Below are positions 1 to 12,304 of a stretch of DNA of 64,000 nt, in pieces. Below the pieces are notes generated by a model that was given only the letters and a program-made list of their open reading frames with translations, was not told the DNA's origin and made no database searches. The position numbers and the translations under genes are program-made. The stretch covers positions 9,493,501 through 9,557,500 of the forward strand of contig CM059974.1 of the NCBI GenBank assembly GCA_030490835.1, read 5' to 3'. The number at the start of each line of letters is the position of its first letter. Within the stretch, counting starts at the first letter, position 1. This stretch comes from Annona cherimola. Taxonomy: Eukaryota > Streptophyta > Magnoliopsida > Magnoliales > Annonaceae.

Positions 1-3000
1 TTGGAAGTTCCGCTGGATGTTCCATCTGATATTCATGAAGGAAAGGCCGACGCAGATCGTGTTTCAGGTGAGTTTATGGAATGAATCATAATGGAATCCC
101 ACATTCTTTTCTGGGAATTGAAACATTCTAAAAAAGTTTCCTGTTTTGGTTCCAAAAAATAGAAAATGGAAGTGCTAATCAGATCATGCTTATCATAAAT
201 GCTAGATAATATCATTCTGGTAATAACCTTATATCATTTGGAATCTAATTCTCTAAGGATGCTTACCTGTGAAAAGAAATTAAGTACTTGTGAGCTTGAT
301 ATTCAGTTTGATCTCAATGCTAGATGGCTGTGCATTTTAAGTTAACATGTTTGTTTCATTATATTGAGCCTGTAGTATTAAGTGCTGAGCAAGTGGTTTT
401 TTTGATAACTGGTTCTGTTCATGTTAGAAGCACAGTCTTGGAAGTTTGCTTTAGGTATTGCATATTGTTTATCTCCTATTTTAGGCTGTCTGGTCCCTTT
501 TCAGTCCTGGGTATACGCGTTTGTATTGGATGTATACTACTGAATTATACTGCTGGTCACTTCCCTTCCTCTTCTTCTTGTTTTATTTTATTATTTAATA
601 TACAAGGCCATCAGGCCAATGCAGCTATTTGCCAATATATGCTGGGACATAGATTTTGGAGATTATTTGAAGTACCAGGCCCTGGTAAGAAGCTTTGCCT
701 GATGTTTGTTGCCTGGTCAATGGAGGGAGGGAAGAAGATGAATGAACACTTTACAGAAATGATATATATATAATTGATAAAATTCAACTAAAGATATGAT
801 GTAAAATACACCAATAAAAAAAAATCCTAACAATGAAAACCTGGTTTATCATTCAACCATAACTAAATACTGCATCCTACCCCTTCATTACAAATAGACA
901 GAACTTTTATCTTGCCAAAAAAATTGATTAAAAAAATGAGTTCCCACACAAATATGTCACCCCATGTCCCATTTCCAGAATAAACTACACATAATTCATG
1001 AGCTTATTTTATTTCCTAGTTCTAACCTTTGGTGTGTCATGCCCCTTCATGTCCACATCTACTCCTTATAATTGAAGATGTCCTAAGCTCAAGTAAGAAA
1101 TAACTTGAAGCTGTGACGAGAGTAAATTCATTCAATGGTACATTTAGAACCTTTATCTTCTTTTTACCATCTCCATCTTCAAGAGATAATCATGGTGAAA
1201 ATAACAAAGATTAGTAACATTAAATGTCGGTGTCGTTGCTTTGCCATAGCTGCTCAGGCCTTGATCTATTGTGACCTGCAATTCCTAATCCACACAAGCT
1301 ATTTCTGGTCCTTTTCTCATGTGTTTTTTTCAGTCTTTGATATGAAGAAGCTTCTTCCCATCTCCTGTTGTCTACCCATTCTTTTTATCATTTTGCCTCA
1401 TTGACTTTTAAAGCTCTTTGAAACTTTTCATGGGGGGAGTGGTTAGTAGATTGATTAATCTTTACTTGCAATTTCATTTGCAGCTAAGCGTAAAACTGTA
1501 AAATTGAGGCAGGACTCAGGTGAGCTTGGTTCATTTTTTGTGGCATTCAAGGTCCTGGAGCCGGAATGCCAGAGATGTAAGCAAGCTGTGCCGACACCTC
1601 TGAAAGCCATTTCAATCCACTCTCTTGCACCCAAAAGATTTCTAGTGCTGGACTCTGTTGGAGATGTTCATGTCCTGAATTTGCAGAACATTGTCCTTGC
1701 ATCAGAAGTTACTGAGCAGCCTGCAACACTTTCCAAAGATTGTCACATGTTACAATTAGAATGCTCCATGAAAGCAAGAATGTTAGCTGTTCTCCCTGAT
1801 ACTTCTAAGAGTATGGAATTTCTTATTTTTGTGTAATTTACTTACATATCTCCATCTGCAAGCATCAAAGAAAGTATTCCCCATTGCCTAAGCATTGGAC
1901 ATGCATGAGGCCAAGGTCTGCCTCACCGTGACTAATCCCAATCGAAAAAAAGGATCCTTTCATTCATATATTGTATGTGAGCTATTCGGCTATCCTTTTC
2001 ATATGATTTCTGCCTTTTACTTGCATTGGGCCTACCTATTCATATGTGTGTATAAAAAATATCCGACACTTGGTTATGTTTCTCTAGTTGCTTGGCATTC
2101 ATTCACTGGTGGCCTGCATCATCTTGATGACCGGACTGAACATGTTTCCTGGCTGGGCGTACAGACCACTTCTTTGATACTTACAGGTTATCTGCATGTA
2201 GCATTATTTTCTCTGTTTGCATTGTCCACCTAGCAGTTATCAGTCCTTTCATGTTTCAGGAACACAGACCATTTGGGTTTCAGATGGATGCTATTCAATT
2301 CATGTCACTTCGATAGCTGATATGGATGCTACTACTAACATGAGTGAGGGCAATAAAGGAGAAAATGAGGACAAGCGAATGCAAATCTCAGGTCTTAATA
2401 TACTGATGTTATGATGATTTCCAGATAAAAAGTCCTCCGAAAAACTATGTAATTGAATGCATAAGTTTTGTGGGATGAAGATTACTGCATCTATTTTCTG
2501 GGTGCTGATTGGTTGCCTGGAATCCAAAGGAAAGGAAATTTCTAATTTCCATCTATATTTCGATCATGACCTATATTTATATTGACTTTATTCACCTTTT
2601 ACTGATGTTAGGCTCTTTACCTTTCCATGCAACCAATCGAACCCTAAGTTGCAGTCTTTTTTTTTTTTTTTTTTTTTTTCCTGTTTGGGTTTGTCCATGA
2701 TCTAATTGTCATGCATTCTTCTATTTGTTTTAGCTACTCAGGCAATATTTACAAATGAAAAGATTCGTGCTATCATTCCTTACGCAGCAAATGGGATATT
2801 GGTTCTTGGTCAAGGTATGAGAATTTTTTTTTTTTTTTGACCTGCATACTTATTTTTGCTTTGCTAGTGCATTAAAATTGTTCGACTACTTCTAATAAAA
2901 AAAAAAAAAAAAAATCGTTCGACTACTTTTTGGGTATTCCTGGATTTCTTGCTGCTAATTTTGAGTTGTGCAAAATATCTTTCTGTACATTTTTCAGCTT

Positions 3001-3055
3001 TCTAATAATTTCTTTTTGTGTTATAGGAAGTATCTTTGCCTATGGTGTTGCTTGA
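1..3055 (+). CDS. WD40/transducin-like protein, C-terminal part (5' end outside the window)
   Basis: Five exons join in one frame: 1-67, 1484-1810, 2260-2391, 2734-2814 and 3027-3055 (TGA at 3053-3055). All junctions are phase 1 with GT-AG borders. The product visible here is about 211 residues. It contains beta-propeller-like blades, for example FLVLDSVGDVHVLNLQN, TQTIWVSDGCYSIHV and AIIPYAANGILVLGQGSIFAYGVA, with the alternating hydrophobic and Gly-Asp pattern of WD40 repeats. An acidic, Lys-rich linker (about ATTNMSEGNKGENEDK) separates two blades. I infer a plant transducin/WD40-repeat protein acting as a scaffold, but the particular orthologue is not recognised and no enzymatic residue is expected. 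The protein ends only a few residues after the last blade strand, as WD40 proteins often do. The exon structure is well supported; the family name is moderately supported. Confidence 0.75.
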
Positions 3056-6045
3056 AGTCAATAGGTGATTCAATCTAATGTGATGGTAAGGAATTATTTT
3101 GATCATGTTTCACTATCTTTTGATTCTATTTCACATTCTTTGAAGAGCTTCCATGTTTCAAATTTTTTCTTTAATCTTACACGGGAATTATTATTTTCTT
3201 TATGAAAGGATTTCATATTTGCTCTTTTTTAATTGGAGATCGACTCTTATTAAGAATGCAGATTGTTAGTGGTCAAGGACATCAATGGAGCTTGTTAGAA
3301 AAGACGAAAAATTTATGGTGACGTGGTCTAGGATAGACAAGAATGCACAAGATGATTCCTTCAGCTGCTCCAATTAGTAGGGAACAGCTTATGAGAATGA
3401 CACCAATCAAGTCAAAGTGCTTCGCTGAATGTTTCCCAGCATTTAGTTTACATTAACGCTTGTTAGATAAACAACTGTAGAATATTTGTGGTCTTAATTT
3501 TCCAAATTTCATATGTGCTGTAAAGAGTCCTGTGAACCACAAAATTTGGATACTAAACTAATTTTGATTTTATACCCTATGATCATTTATATTGCAGGAA
3601 ATTTCTGTCTAAAGCCAGCTTAGAACGTTCAATGGACATGCAATTGTGGTTGGCATTGCAGAATCAGTGGTGGTTGAGGCAGTGTATGTTTGTTTTTTAC
3701 ATCCCATTTCTCCCATACATTTCTCAATTAACTATATCAGTCATTAAAATTGTAGTTTACTTTATTTTAAGTTGAAGATGGCATGACTTATTTTGTACTT
3801 CACTTGCTAGCATGCCTACCTGCTGATCATATTGGTGCTGTCAGTCAACCTCTCTTTGGAGTTGTCAGCTGCAATAATCTTCCTTTTCCAATAGCAGTTA
3901 TGGTTTCAAACGCATCATTTTGAGTGAAAAGGTCTGATGACGATCTTCTTATTATGCATATGAAGTCAAAACTTCTTGACACTGCAACATAGGTGATGAT
4001 CTTTAGTGCCCTTTTATGATATTTTTAACTTTTAGGCTTCAATAACTACCACATTTTATTGTCCTCAAGATTTGAATTTTTCCAAACTTTCTTGATGCTA
4101 TTTGAAATAATCCATTTCAATGGACGGATGGAGAAAATATCATAAGGACTACTATGCCTCTTATTAAAGAAAGTTCAAGGGCAGTTTGATGACTGCATTT
4201 AAGCTTTTGTCGGACAAAATGCTCGTTGCTTCCATTATAATTGTTAAAAATTTGAGAATCCATTAAGTGTGTCTTTGTAAATTCAAAGTTGGACTTACGT
4301 TTCTGTGTGGAAAAAAAAAAAAAAAACACTATCAACTTACTGGCAAAGCATAAACAAGATAGTATGTTGAAACTTATCCCAACTAATTATTTCTATTAAG
4401 AGTGTCATTTATAAAGAAATAACCCTTTGGAAATGTTCTGCATGTAAATGATTTTGTGTGGAAATCATTATCACTAAAACACACTGTTACACATTCCATA
4501 TATTTTAATTACCAGCAGGTATTTTATGGAGATTCCGTTATATTATTATCATTATGCCTCTATGTTTTCCTGTTTCAAAAGAGGAAAGAAAGTAAATCTG
4601 GGGAAATGGAAGGAAAAGCAAGGAAATAATATGGTGGAATGGGAACTAATACTTAAAATATGAACTAAATAGAAATAAAGCAGATGGAACTTTGGATGAT
4701 GAGGTTGGGGTTAATGATTGAAAGTATACATAGTAACGATTAGAAAAATAAGGTTGTTGTTTAGTACATATCACATCAATAAAAAGGGGATAGAAAAAGT
4801 GGTGGGGGGGAGAAGATTTCATCCCTTTTTCTTGCAGGGGAGGAGAAGAGAAACAGAGTAGAAAATGAGGAATTGAAAGAAAACTTTGAGTAATGAAGAA
4901 TTAAGGAGTAAGAGAAACATGGTACCATTCAGTAATCAATTGACTAAAGTGTCAGTATCACTAGAGGCATCTTTATGTATAAAGACAAAAGTTTCTAAAC
5001 TTGTAAACAACAAAATTCATAAAACAATCCTTAGAAACACAAATTACAACTAAACTCCCAATCAGGATATCCATATCAAATATGCCAAATGCAATAAATA
5101 AACCTACCTTAATCTTTACAGTCATGCTTAAAATATGGATTGGATGTGATACATGATGATCTCCACCACGTGTTTTAGGGATTCTTTACAAAATCGAATT
5201 TTCTTTTTCAGGATTTTATGCTAAAAAGAAGTGGGTTTCGACTGATATGCCCCATGTCACCTGACATCAGTCTCTCTGATCTCTCCAATATGAAACAACA
5301 ATGAAAACATGATCTTGGCTATCATCTGTTAATAGACTTAGATCTACAGTGGTACTTGACTAGAACAGCAATGTAGCTTAATTTGGTTGTAGGCAACTAT
5401 GTATTGTGTGTTTACTTTTAAATCATCACTATTTTGGACTTCCATTTTAAGAACTAATAACGTCTACTTGCCTGTTCAGATGCTATTGGAATCTGAAAAG
5501 ACATTCTGTTCGAGCAGCTACTTAGGAAGGACTCAAAATGCTTGAGCAGGGACTGCTGGCTGACAGTGCTTGCAGCTCAGGCCTCGGATCTTCCATTGCA
5601 TCTTTCAATGATCATGAGTGTTGGTTGGAAGATGGAACCCCTCGGGATTGGTAAAATACATGTACAAAGGGGTATGTTGCAGCTTCTAGTTTGTGTTGTT
5701 AGTACTGAAAATAAATATTTTGGGCAGATAGGCCCTATCATTTAGTTCTAGTGAAGTTATTTTTAGCTCAACGAAATGATGGGGAAGAATGATTTTGTTC
5801 CTAGGTCGGCTGTTCCTGCTCTGTTCCTAAAAGAAAGGGTTTGTGGGATGTGTTTTTATCTTGAATGAATGATTTATTCTACTATGAACGATGTCACATG
5901 GAATGGACATGGTATGGTGAGATTCCTTATATCAGATGTTCGGCATCTATTGCCCAGTTCTTCATCGTATTTGGTCGTCCACCTTCATTGGAATTCCTCG
6001 CTCAAAATCTCTCTAGTGTGCATTGTGGGCTGAGAAGGCATATTA
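3056..6045 (+). other. 3' flank of the WD40 gene with exon-like debris
   Basis: No full gene is visible. Two pieces look like old or unassigned exons on the plus strand. One is about 3602-3685, joinable to about 3811-3924, reading KFLSKASLERSMDMQLWLAL... then CLPADHIGAVSQPLFGVV... to a stop. The other is about 5538-5660, reading MLEQGLLADSACSSGLGS... to DGTPRDW before a GT. Both are flanked by plausible splice signals but I do not recognise them. The rest is AT-rich. About 4560-4920 holds purine-rich sequence of the AAATGGAAGG/GGAATG kind, like a diverged short transposon. Confidence 0.35.
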
Positions 6046-6683
6046 CGTAATAAACCTCCGGAGGAATTTGCACTATAAACTCTTTAACTTTGCGTATTAG
6101 CATTTTGGATTTTCAAGTTTGTATATTAGTATATAAATCCTGGGAAGTTTTGGTCATTGCATTTTAAACTCTCATCTCTTACGGCATTAAAAAATATTAT
6201 TAAATTCATATGTAATGTCAAAAATATTTTTATATTTGTGTGAAAGTTGACATTATGAGTGTGTTTGGTAATGAATAAAATTTTTGATGAAAAGTTTTGG
6301 AGAGTAAAAGTTGTCAAATGATATGATATGGTAGGGATAATGATGAGTGGTAAAGATGATAAAATTAAAATAGATAGGTTAGTTATGTGGATGGTTGTGT
6401 AGAAATGATTGAAAAATATGTTAGTTGTATAGAGAAGTATGAAAAAATGATTAAAAAATATAATAGTTGTGGAGAGTGAAAAGTTTTAGATTAAAAAGTT
6501 TTAACTTACATTTGTCAAACACACCCTATAAATGAATTTGACGGTGTTTTTTATTGCAATAAAAGGTGAAGGTTCAAAATATAAAGACCGAAATGTCGTA
6601 TGATTAATATGTTAACACATAAATTTTGAGTCCAAAATGCTAATAAACAAAGTTAGAGGATTCATGATACAAATCCCGCGAAC
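6046..6683. mobile_element. Long-inverted-repeat element (group D) with a family A element inside
   Basis: The left arm (about 6050-6180, with CTTTAACTTTGCGTATTAGC and ATTTTGGATTTT) matches the reverse complement of the right arm (about 6545-6680, with AGTCCAAAATGCTAATAAAC). The arms are separated by the family A element at 6257-6526. With that removed, this is a short foldback element of about 370 bp. No coding capacity is seen and the target duplication is not convincing. Confidence 0.55.
6257..6526 (+). mobile_element. Family A MITE, copy 1
   Basis: The best-preserved copy in the window. It starts GAGTGTGTTTGGTAATG and ends TTTGTCAAACACACCC, with short inverted ends and an AT-rich non-coding core (TAAAATTAAAATAGATAGG, TGTAGAAATGATTGAAAAA). 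A 3-bp TAT flanks both sides and may be the target duplication. Confidence 0.7.
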
Positions 6684-7223
6684 CTATTAGTGTATCGCGT
6701 ACATGGAGACGTTTGCAAGTTGCAACGCATGAAAATCACCATCCATCTAATTTTCGTAGATGGGATGTAAGCACTAAATACAAGACCCGTTTACTTTAGC
6801 CATTTTGGATCATCGTAAGGAAGTGATGGTTGGTTTTGGTCTCCGCTGCTAAGTGACTTCCAATCAGGATTTGTGTTGGTAGGTGTCTTTGAGATGGATA
6901 CAACTACTGTCTAAAGGGGGCGTAATAAAGATTTACATTCCATTTAAACGATACGAAAGTGTGTTTTTTCCAAATTGATACTTTTCTCGAACGGTCTAAA
7001 TAGTGTCTAAGATGATGTAAACGGCTGCGGCGAGGAATGGTGGAATGGGTGCAACTGCAGAGCACGAGAAGGGGCAGCATTGTTTTGTTCGTGGCTGACA
7101 AAACGGAGCATCTGAATCGGGCGAAGGGAAGTCTGTTAGAATCCAACCGAAACGTCCGGCTTCTCAGAGTTCTATCTCTGCCTACGGCCCTACACTGCCG
7201 CACATATACTCCAATTTCGTTCC
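6684..7223 (+). other. Upstream region and probable 5' leader of the MBL-fold gene
   Basis: Unique sequence whose GC content rises from about 7020 towards the ATG at 7224. It holds the promoter and leader by position only. I could not pick out a convincing TATA box. Confidence 0.4.
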
Positions 7224-10200
7224 ATGGCCGTACAAGTCAGCTTTGCAGCTGCCAACTCCCCGCTTCTCCACCACCCTCCCCGCAACAGCAGCAGCAGCAG
7301 CTCCTGTCGGATTGCTGCACCCAAATTCTTCTCTCCTCCCTTCTCATTTGCCCGCTGTTTCTCTTCCGTTTCTGCTCCATCTCGCAATTCTTCTAAATTC
7401 CACAACTGCAGGTCTCTCTCTCTCTCTCTCTCTCTCTAATTATCTGCACAGTTTTTTCGGATTTTGGATTCTGACAAGTGGGGCCTCGTGGACGAAAATC
7501 CAAGCCGTAGAATCCCAGCCGGCCCCACCTGGAGCAGCTACAATCCGTGACATACGGACGTAATCCCAGTTCCGTGAATTCTGCTCATTGGCTGCAGGTA
7601 CCCTCACCGTATTTCTGCTATTGTGTCTGAAGAGAACGCGACGGGCCCTAGTTTATCTGATGCTGGCAGCGGTAGTGCTTCCTTCAAACTCACTTATCTA
7701 GAGGTGGGCATTTGGTAAAGTCCAGCTTAGTTTTCCTCTGGATATGGGATTGTTGTAATTTATAGTTAGGTAAAAGATTTTAGTGGTTTGCCTTTATTAC
7801 CATCGTCTTTAGTTGCAAAGATTTTGTCATTTGATCCATGTCATCGCAGCTGAAAGATTGCTGTTCAAGTTTTACTGTTGTCTAGAAAATTGATATATAG
7901 AAAGAAAATATGCTACTTTTCCCGTTCCAAATTAGCCTGGATTCTGTATTTATGGGATTTCGGTGTCATCGTGGGATGTTGCTTATTCGTCATGGGAACA
8001 ACAGCATGTGTTCTTGATCGAGGACCATGTGGAATACGTAAAGTGGTCCAGTTTTCCAGTTTCAGTGCGCGTGGACTAGTTATAATTACTATTTACTCGT
8101 TTATTGTCACAATTCTTTTTCCAATCAAGTTGTGTTCGACGTTTTAGGGGAACAGTTGGTTGTGGGATGTGGATGGGGTAAAAATTTTGGTGGATCCAAT
8201 CTTGGTTGGTAATTTGGATTTTGGAATTCCATGGCTTTATGATGCTGCCAAGAAGGTCTTGAAGAATTTCCCAGTAAGAGTTCATCTCTGTTCTTCTGTG
8301 ATTAACTTAGTATGATACTGGTTCATATTGTTCTCATTTACTCGCTATTTTGGCAGCTTAGCAAACTTCCTGAGCTTGACTGCTTACTAATTACACAAAG
8401 TCTGGATGATCACTGCCATATCAAGACCTTGAAACCACTGTCTGGGATGTTCCCTAATCTCCGGGTGATGTCAACTCCAAACGCAGAAACCATTTTGAAT
8501 CCTCTCTTCAAAAATGTATTCTGACTCTGCATCTATTTTGTTTTCTTTGCTATCTGTAGTTCCCAAGTCAAAATTTATTCTATATACCAAGAATCCTGTT
8601 CTTTCGAACTCATCCTACAAAATGCGGTTCTTATGCAAAATGAAAAGAGCTGCTTGTCTATTTTGTTTTTCTTGCATTTCCTTGCTGTTTGCTATTTCTG
8701 CACTTTATCGTTTTTGTTCTTCCCATCTGTACTGTACACATAAATAAGAAAATGCCTTTCAGGGGATTTACAGATCCGATTGCTGTTAACCTGGTCTCAT
8801 TTTTTACAGTCATTTTCGTTTTAAGTGCATTTGAACACATCTATCCATGGGTTCTCTGAATTGGGCCTCCTATTTTTCTGTAATAACTGGCCAAACATGC
8901 CTTCCTAGCAAAAGCAAATGCTGCTTAATACACATGAAGTTTATTGCTACATGAGGAATGCAAGACTATTACCGCTGCATGTAGGCTGCTCTAACATGCA
9001 AACTGGCATGTGAGTCACCTGGGCATGCATGCCACACATAAGGGCCATTAGGTGAAAATGAACAAGGCAACAATTAACAAATCTTTTGTCAGGACATCCC
9101 CGTCTTATCCAACTAGACTGCCCCTTTTTTCAGTCAACATGCATGATGCAAATGTTTTCTTCCACTTAATCATCTGAAGTTCTGATTGCTAAGATTGCTG
9201 CTCTGCCATTCTATTAAATGAATCCATAATTGCACCCCGTGGACAACTTAGGCTACTTATCCATTTTTAAGCATGTGTTTATGTTGGTTATTATTATTAT
9301 TACTATTATTATTATTATTATTATTAATTTTTTTTTGAAGAGGTTGGTTATTGATTCCATACTATGTTCAAAACATGTTCAGGTAACTTATTTAGAACCT
9401 GGGCAAAGCTCTGAGATTTCAGGAAAATGTGGTGGCAAGGTCACTGTTCGTGCAACAGCAGGACCTGTTTTTGGCCCTCCTTGGCAGCGCCCAGAAAATG
9501 GGTAAATTACTGCCAACTTGTTGATTCCCCATTGGGTGAAGCATTATGAAATACATGAAAAAATTAGATGATTTAAGATGTTGTGGATTGCGAATATCAT
9601 GAAGAAATGCAAGTTAAATATTGACCTGTGGTTTTTGCACACTGCTAAATGATAACTAATGCTTACTCGACTCTTGTTAAGATTATTACACTTTTCCCTC
9701 TCATTCATGTGAGTAATTCAGCAATATCTAACTCTCTCAAAATGCTTTGTCAGGTACCTCATCACATCTACTGAAAGTCAATTGACTCTTTACTATGAAC
9801 CACATTGTGTTTACAACCAAGATTCTCTACAGAAGGAGGTGGCAGATATTATAATTACACCTGTTATCAAGCTATCGCTACCATCATTTACATTAGTTTC
9901 TGGCCAAGAAGATGCAGTTGCACTTGCAAAGCTACTGAAAGCAAAGTATATTACCTTGAGTGCTTATTATCACCATTGAGTATCGACAGTTGCCAAGCAT
10001 TTTTAAATTTTCTACGTATGCCATTTACCCATACCTGCTAGGTCCAAGCCCACATATACTAAATTATACTCTCAAATCCCATATGCATCAAGACAAGATA
10101 TGGCTAAGGTTGATGATCCAGATGTGACGTGCATGGCTTCCACAGCTCATTCCATAATATGGCTAGAGAATATTTGATCCTTCTAAGGGGCCAAGAATGG

Positions 10201-12304
10201 CATGGTCCAAATTGAACACAACTACATCTTGATCTACTTAGCATTCGTCAACAAAACATGACCTCGCCTAAACCAGCCTATTCAAATGTCATTGGCCATG
10301 GTTGAAAGATTTGACCTTACCTATCATAACCAATTCAGGTTGTGTTGGTCTGTTGTTTATACTAGCTTCAAATCTGGGGTTATGTTGGTGAACTATTTGG
10401 CCAAATTTTTTTCAGAATTTTTACAAATATGCCTACAAAATTTGACCAATATTGCATCCATGTTCCTCAATTTACCAAAATTGAAAATATACCCACAATA
10501 TTTGCATAAAATTGCAAGCACGTCCCTTCCGTTAGGATCCTATTAGATTTTCTGTAAAATGATAATAATGTCTTTTAAGTCATGTGATACACACGCAATT
10601 TTTGCAAATGTTGTAAGCATATTTGTGAAAGAATCTAAGATAATAACTTAAGTAAAAATATATAAATTAATGAAATAGCAAATATGTCTACAATAGTTGG
10701 AAACATTGCAAGTGTATCATTTAGTTTGAAAGACATTTTCGTCGTTTTACAGAAAAATCTAATAACTTTCCAATGGAAGAGACACAATTGCAATTTTATT
10801 CAAACTTTGTGGGTATATTAATAATTTCAATAAACTTAGGGACACAAATGCAATATTGGCCAAACATTGTAGACATATTTACAAATTTTTTTTGATGGGA
10901 TATCTGGCCGGATTTGAATATTATTCAATGGTGATATTTCTATAGTAGGTCCATGCGTTCCCTGTCCACCTCAAAATGCAGTTTACTGGTATGGGAAGTA
11001 TTAATCTCATGATTGCGGTGTGGCACATGTGGACGAATATGGTGGGGTGTAGGGGTTTATAAAATGATTATATAGAAAAAGTTGACTGGAATCGTGTTCA
11101 ATTACCATTCTCTTTTTTGTTTTTTGTTTTCTTTTACAGGTTCATTGTGCCAATGAAAAATGGAGATCTCGACAGCAAAGGGCTTCTATCCAGGATCATA
11201 TATGCTGAGGGGACGGTAGAATCTTTCAAGGTGAGATCATTTTCTCTTTCTCTGAGGCTTGTCAGCACTGACTTGTCTTTGTGACCCAGTCTTAACTGTT
11301 GCTTGCTTGTGTGTAAAAAAGTCAAAAATGCCTATAGTTTTTCTTCGGGAGGCTGCATTTGGATTCTGATTTGAATTTCAGCAACACTAGTGAATAAAAG
11401 TCGAAATCTGATAATAATATGGTTTGGCTGGTAACTCGACCTGCAGTAATTAAAAATGTGTGTAGGTCATTCGTCATTGTGATGCCAGCATCTATGCCTT
11501 ACGGCTAATAATTTCAGTTATATGAATCCTGTCACTCCGAATTCTTGTTCTCCATCTCTGTACACTGCAAGCTTTAGTTAGTAGATAGAAAAAAAAATCC
11601 ATATGATTTGAAATGAATTATGACTCAACCTGCAGTAATTAAAAATGCATGTAGGTCATTCGTCATTGTGATGCCAACAACTATGCCTTACGGCTAATAA
11701 TTTCAGTTATATGAATCCTGTCACTTCGGATTCATGTTCTACATCTCTGTACACTGCAAGCTTTAGTTAGTAGATAGAAAAAAAATTCCATATGATTTGA
11801 AATGAATTATGACTCAATGTGTCTTGGGCTCCAATCCCATTATTTCCTCTCTCTTAACCTTCATTAGCGAAATTAAACTCAACAGACCATCCAAAGGCAC
11901 ATCTAGATGCCCAAAAAACTTCCTTGTAGGTTTTTTCGTTTAATTCTCATTACACTCACATTTAGCAAAGATTTTATTCTTGAGAAACCTGAGCATCTCT
12001 TTAGTGAGCTTTGACCAAGCATTCAGAATAAGTTGCATTTGTCTGGGCTTTGTGGAGTATTTATAAAAGGAAAATGTAAATGATCAGTTGCATTGTGAAA
12101 TGAACATGTGATTTTTCATAAGATTAAGCTCGCATAACGAAAGGCCCTAACATGAGTATCACTACTGTCAAGGGAATTATTTAGTTGAGATCACAATTTT
12201 TTAATTTGCAGGATCTATTATCAACAGAACTGCCAGATGCAGAGGTATTAGAACCACAGCCAGGCATCCCGCTAGAAGTTTCAGTACCATCAAGAATGTC
12301 ATAG
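7224..12304 (+). CDS. Plastid-targeted metallo-beta-lactamase-fold (metallo-hydrolase-like) protein
   Basis: Eight exons join in frame: 7224-7411, 7598-7703, 8148-8273, 8357-8515, 9383-9501, 9754-9945, 11140-11230 and 12212-12304 (stop TAG), giving 357 residues. Residues 1 to about 65 are rich in Ser, Arg and Pro, with few acidic residues, and look like a chloroplast transit peptide. The mature part has the layout of UlaG-like MBL proteins: FKLTYLEGNSWLWDVDGVKILVDP (about 92-115), then DCLLITQSLDDHCH (148-161), GGKVTVRATAGPVFGPPW, and LTLYYEPH (about 243-250). The usual HxHxDH metal motif reads QSLDDH (154-159), so Asp158 and His159 remain but the first two His are gone. It resembles the plant protein I recall as At1g29700 (metallo-hydrolase/oxidoreductase superfamily, function unknown). 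All junctions keep frame. Intron 1 begins with a (TC)n run. Confidence 0.88.
7413..7437. repeat. (TC)n microsatellite at the start of intron 1 of the MBL-fold gene
   Basis: About twelve TC units begin right at the 5' splice site of intron 1. Length variation here would change the first bases of the intron. Confidence 0.9.
9289..9326. repeat. (ATT)n microsatellite in intron 4 of the MBL-fold gene
   Basis: About twelve TTA/ATT units with one interruption (TTACTATT), roughly 55 bp before the acceptor of exon 5. Confidence 0.9.
10400..10893. mobile_element. Long-inverted-repeat element (group D) in intron 6 of the MBL-fold gene
   Basis: The left half (ACAAATATGCCTACAAAATT, CCAATATTGCATCCATG, AATATACCCACAA, TTGCAAGCACGTCCCTTCC) is repeated inverted in the right half (TAATAATTTCAATAAACTTA, AGGGACACAAATGCAATATT, GTAGACATATTTACAAATTT). 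The arms are about 180 bp each. It is non-coding. A relative lies at 33785-34230. Confidence 0.7.
11437..11817. repeat. Two-copy direct tandem duplication in intron 7 of the MBL-fold gene
   Basis: A unit of 189 bp beginning near CCTGCAGTAATTAAAAATG occurs at 11440 and again at 11629, with only scattered differences (GTGTGTAGG against GCATGTAGG; ACTCCGAATT against ACTTCGGATT). High identity suggests a recent duplication. It contains no coding sequence. Confidence 0.9.

Noticed and set aside
324..773. 149-codon open frame in the first intron of the WD40 gene
   Set aside because: Composition is hydrophobic and random-looking, it overlaps a clear intron between in-frame exons, and it has no domain.
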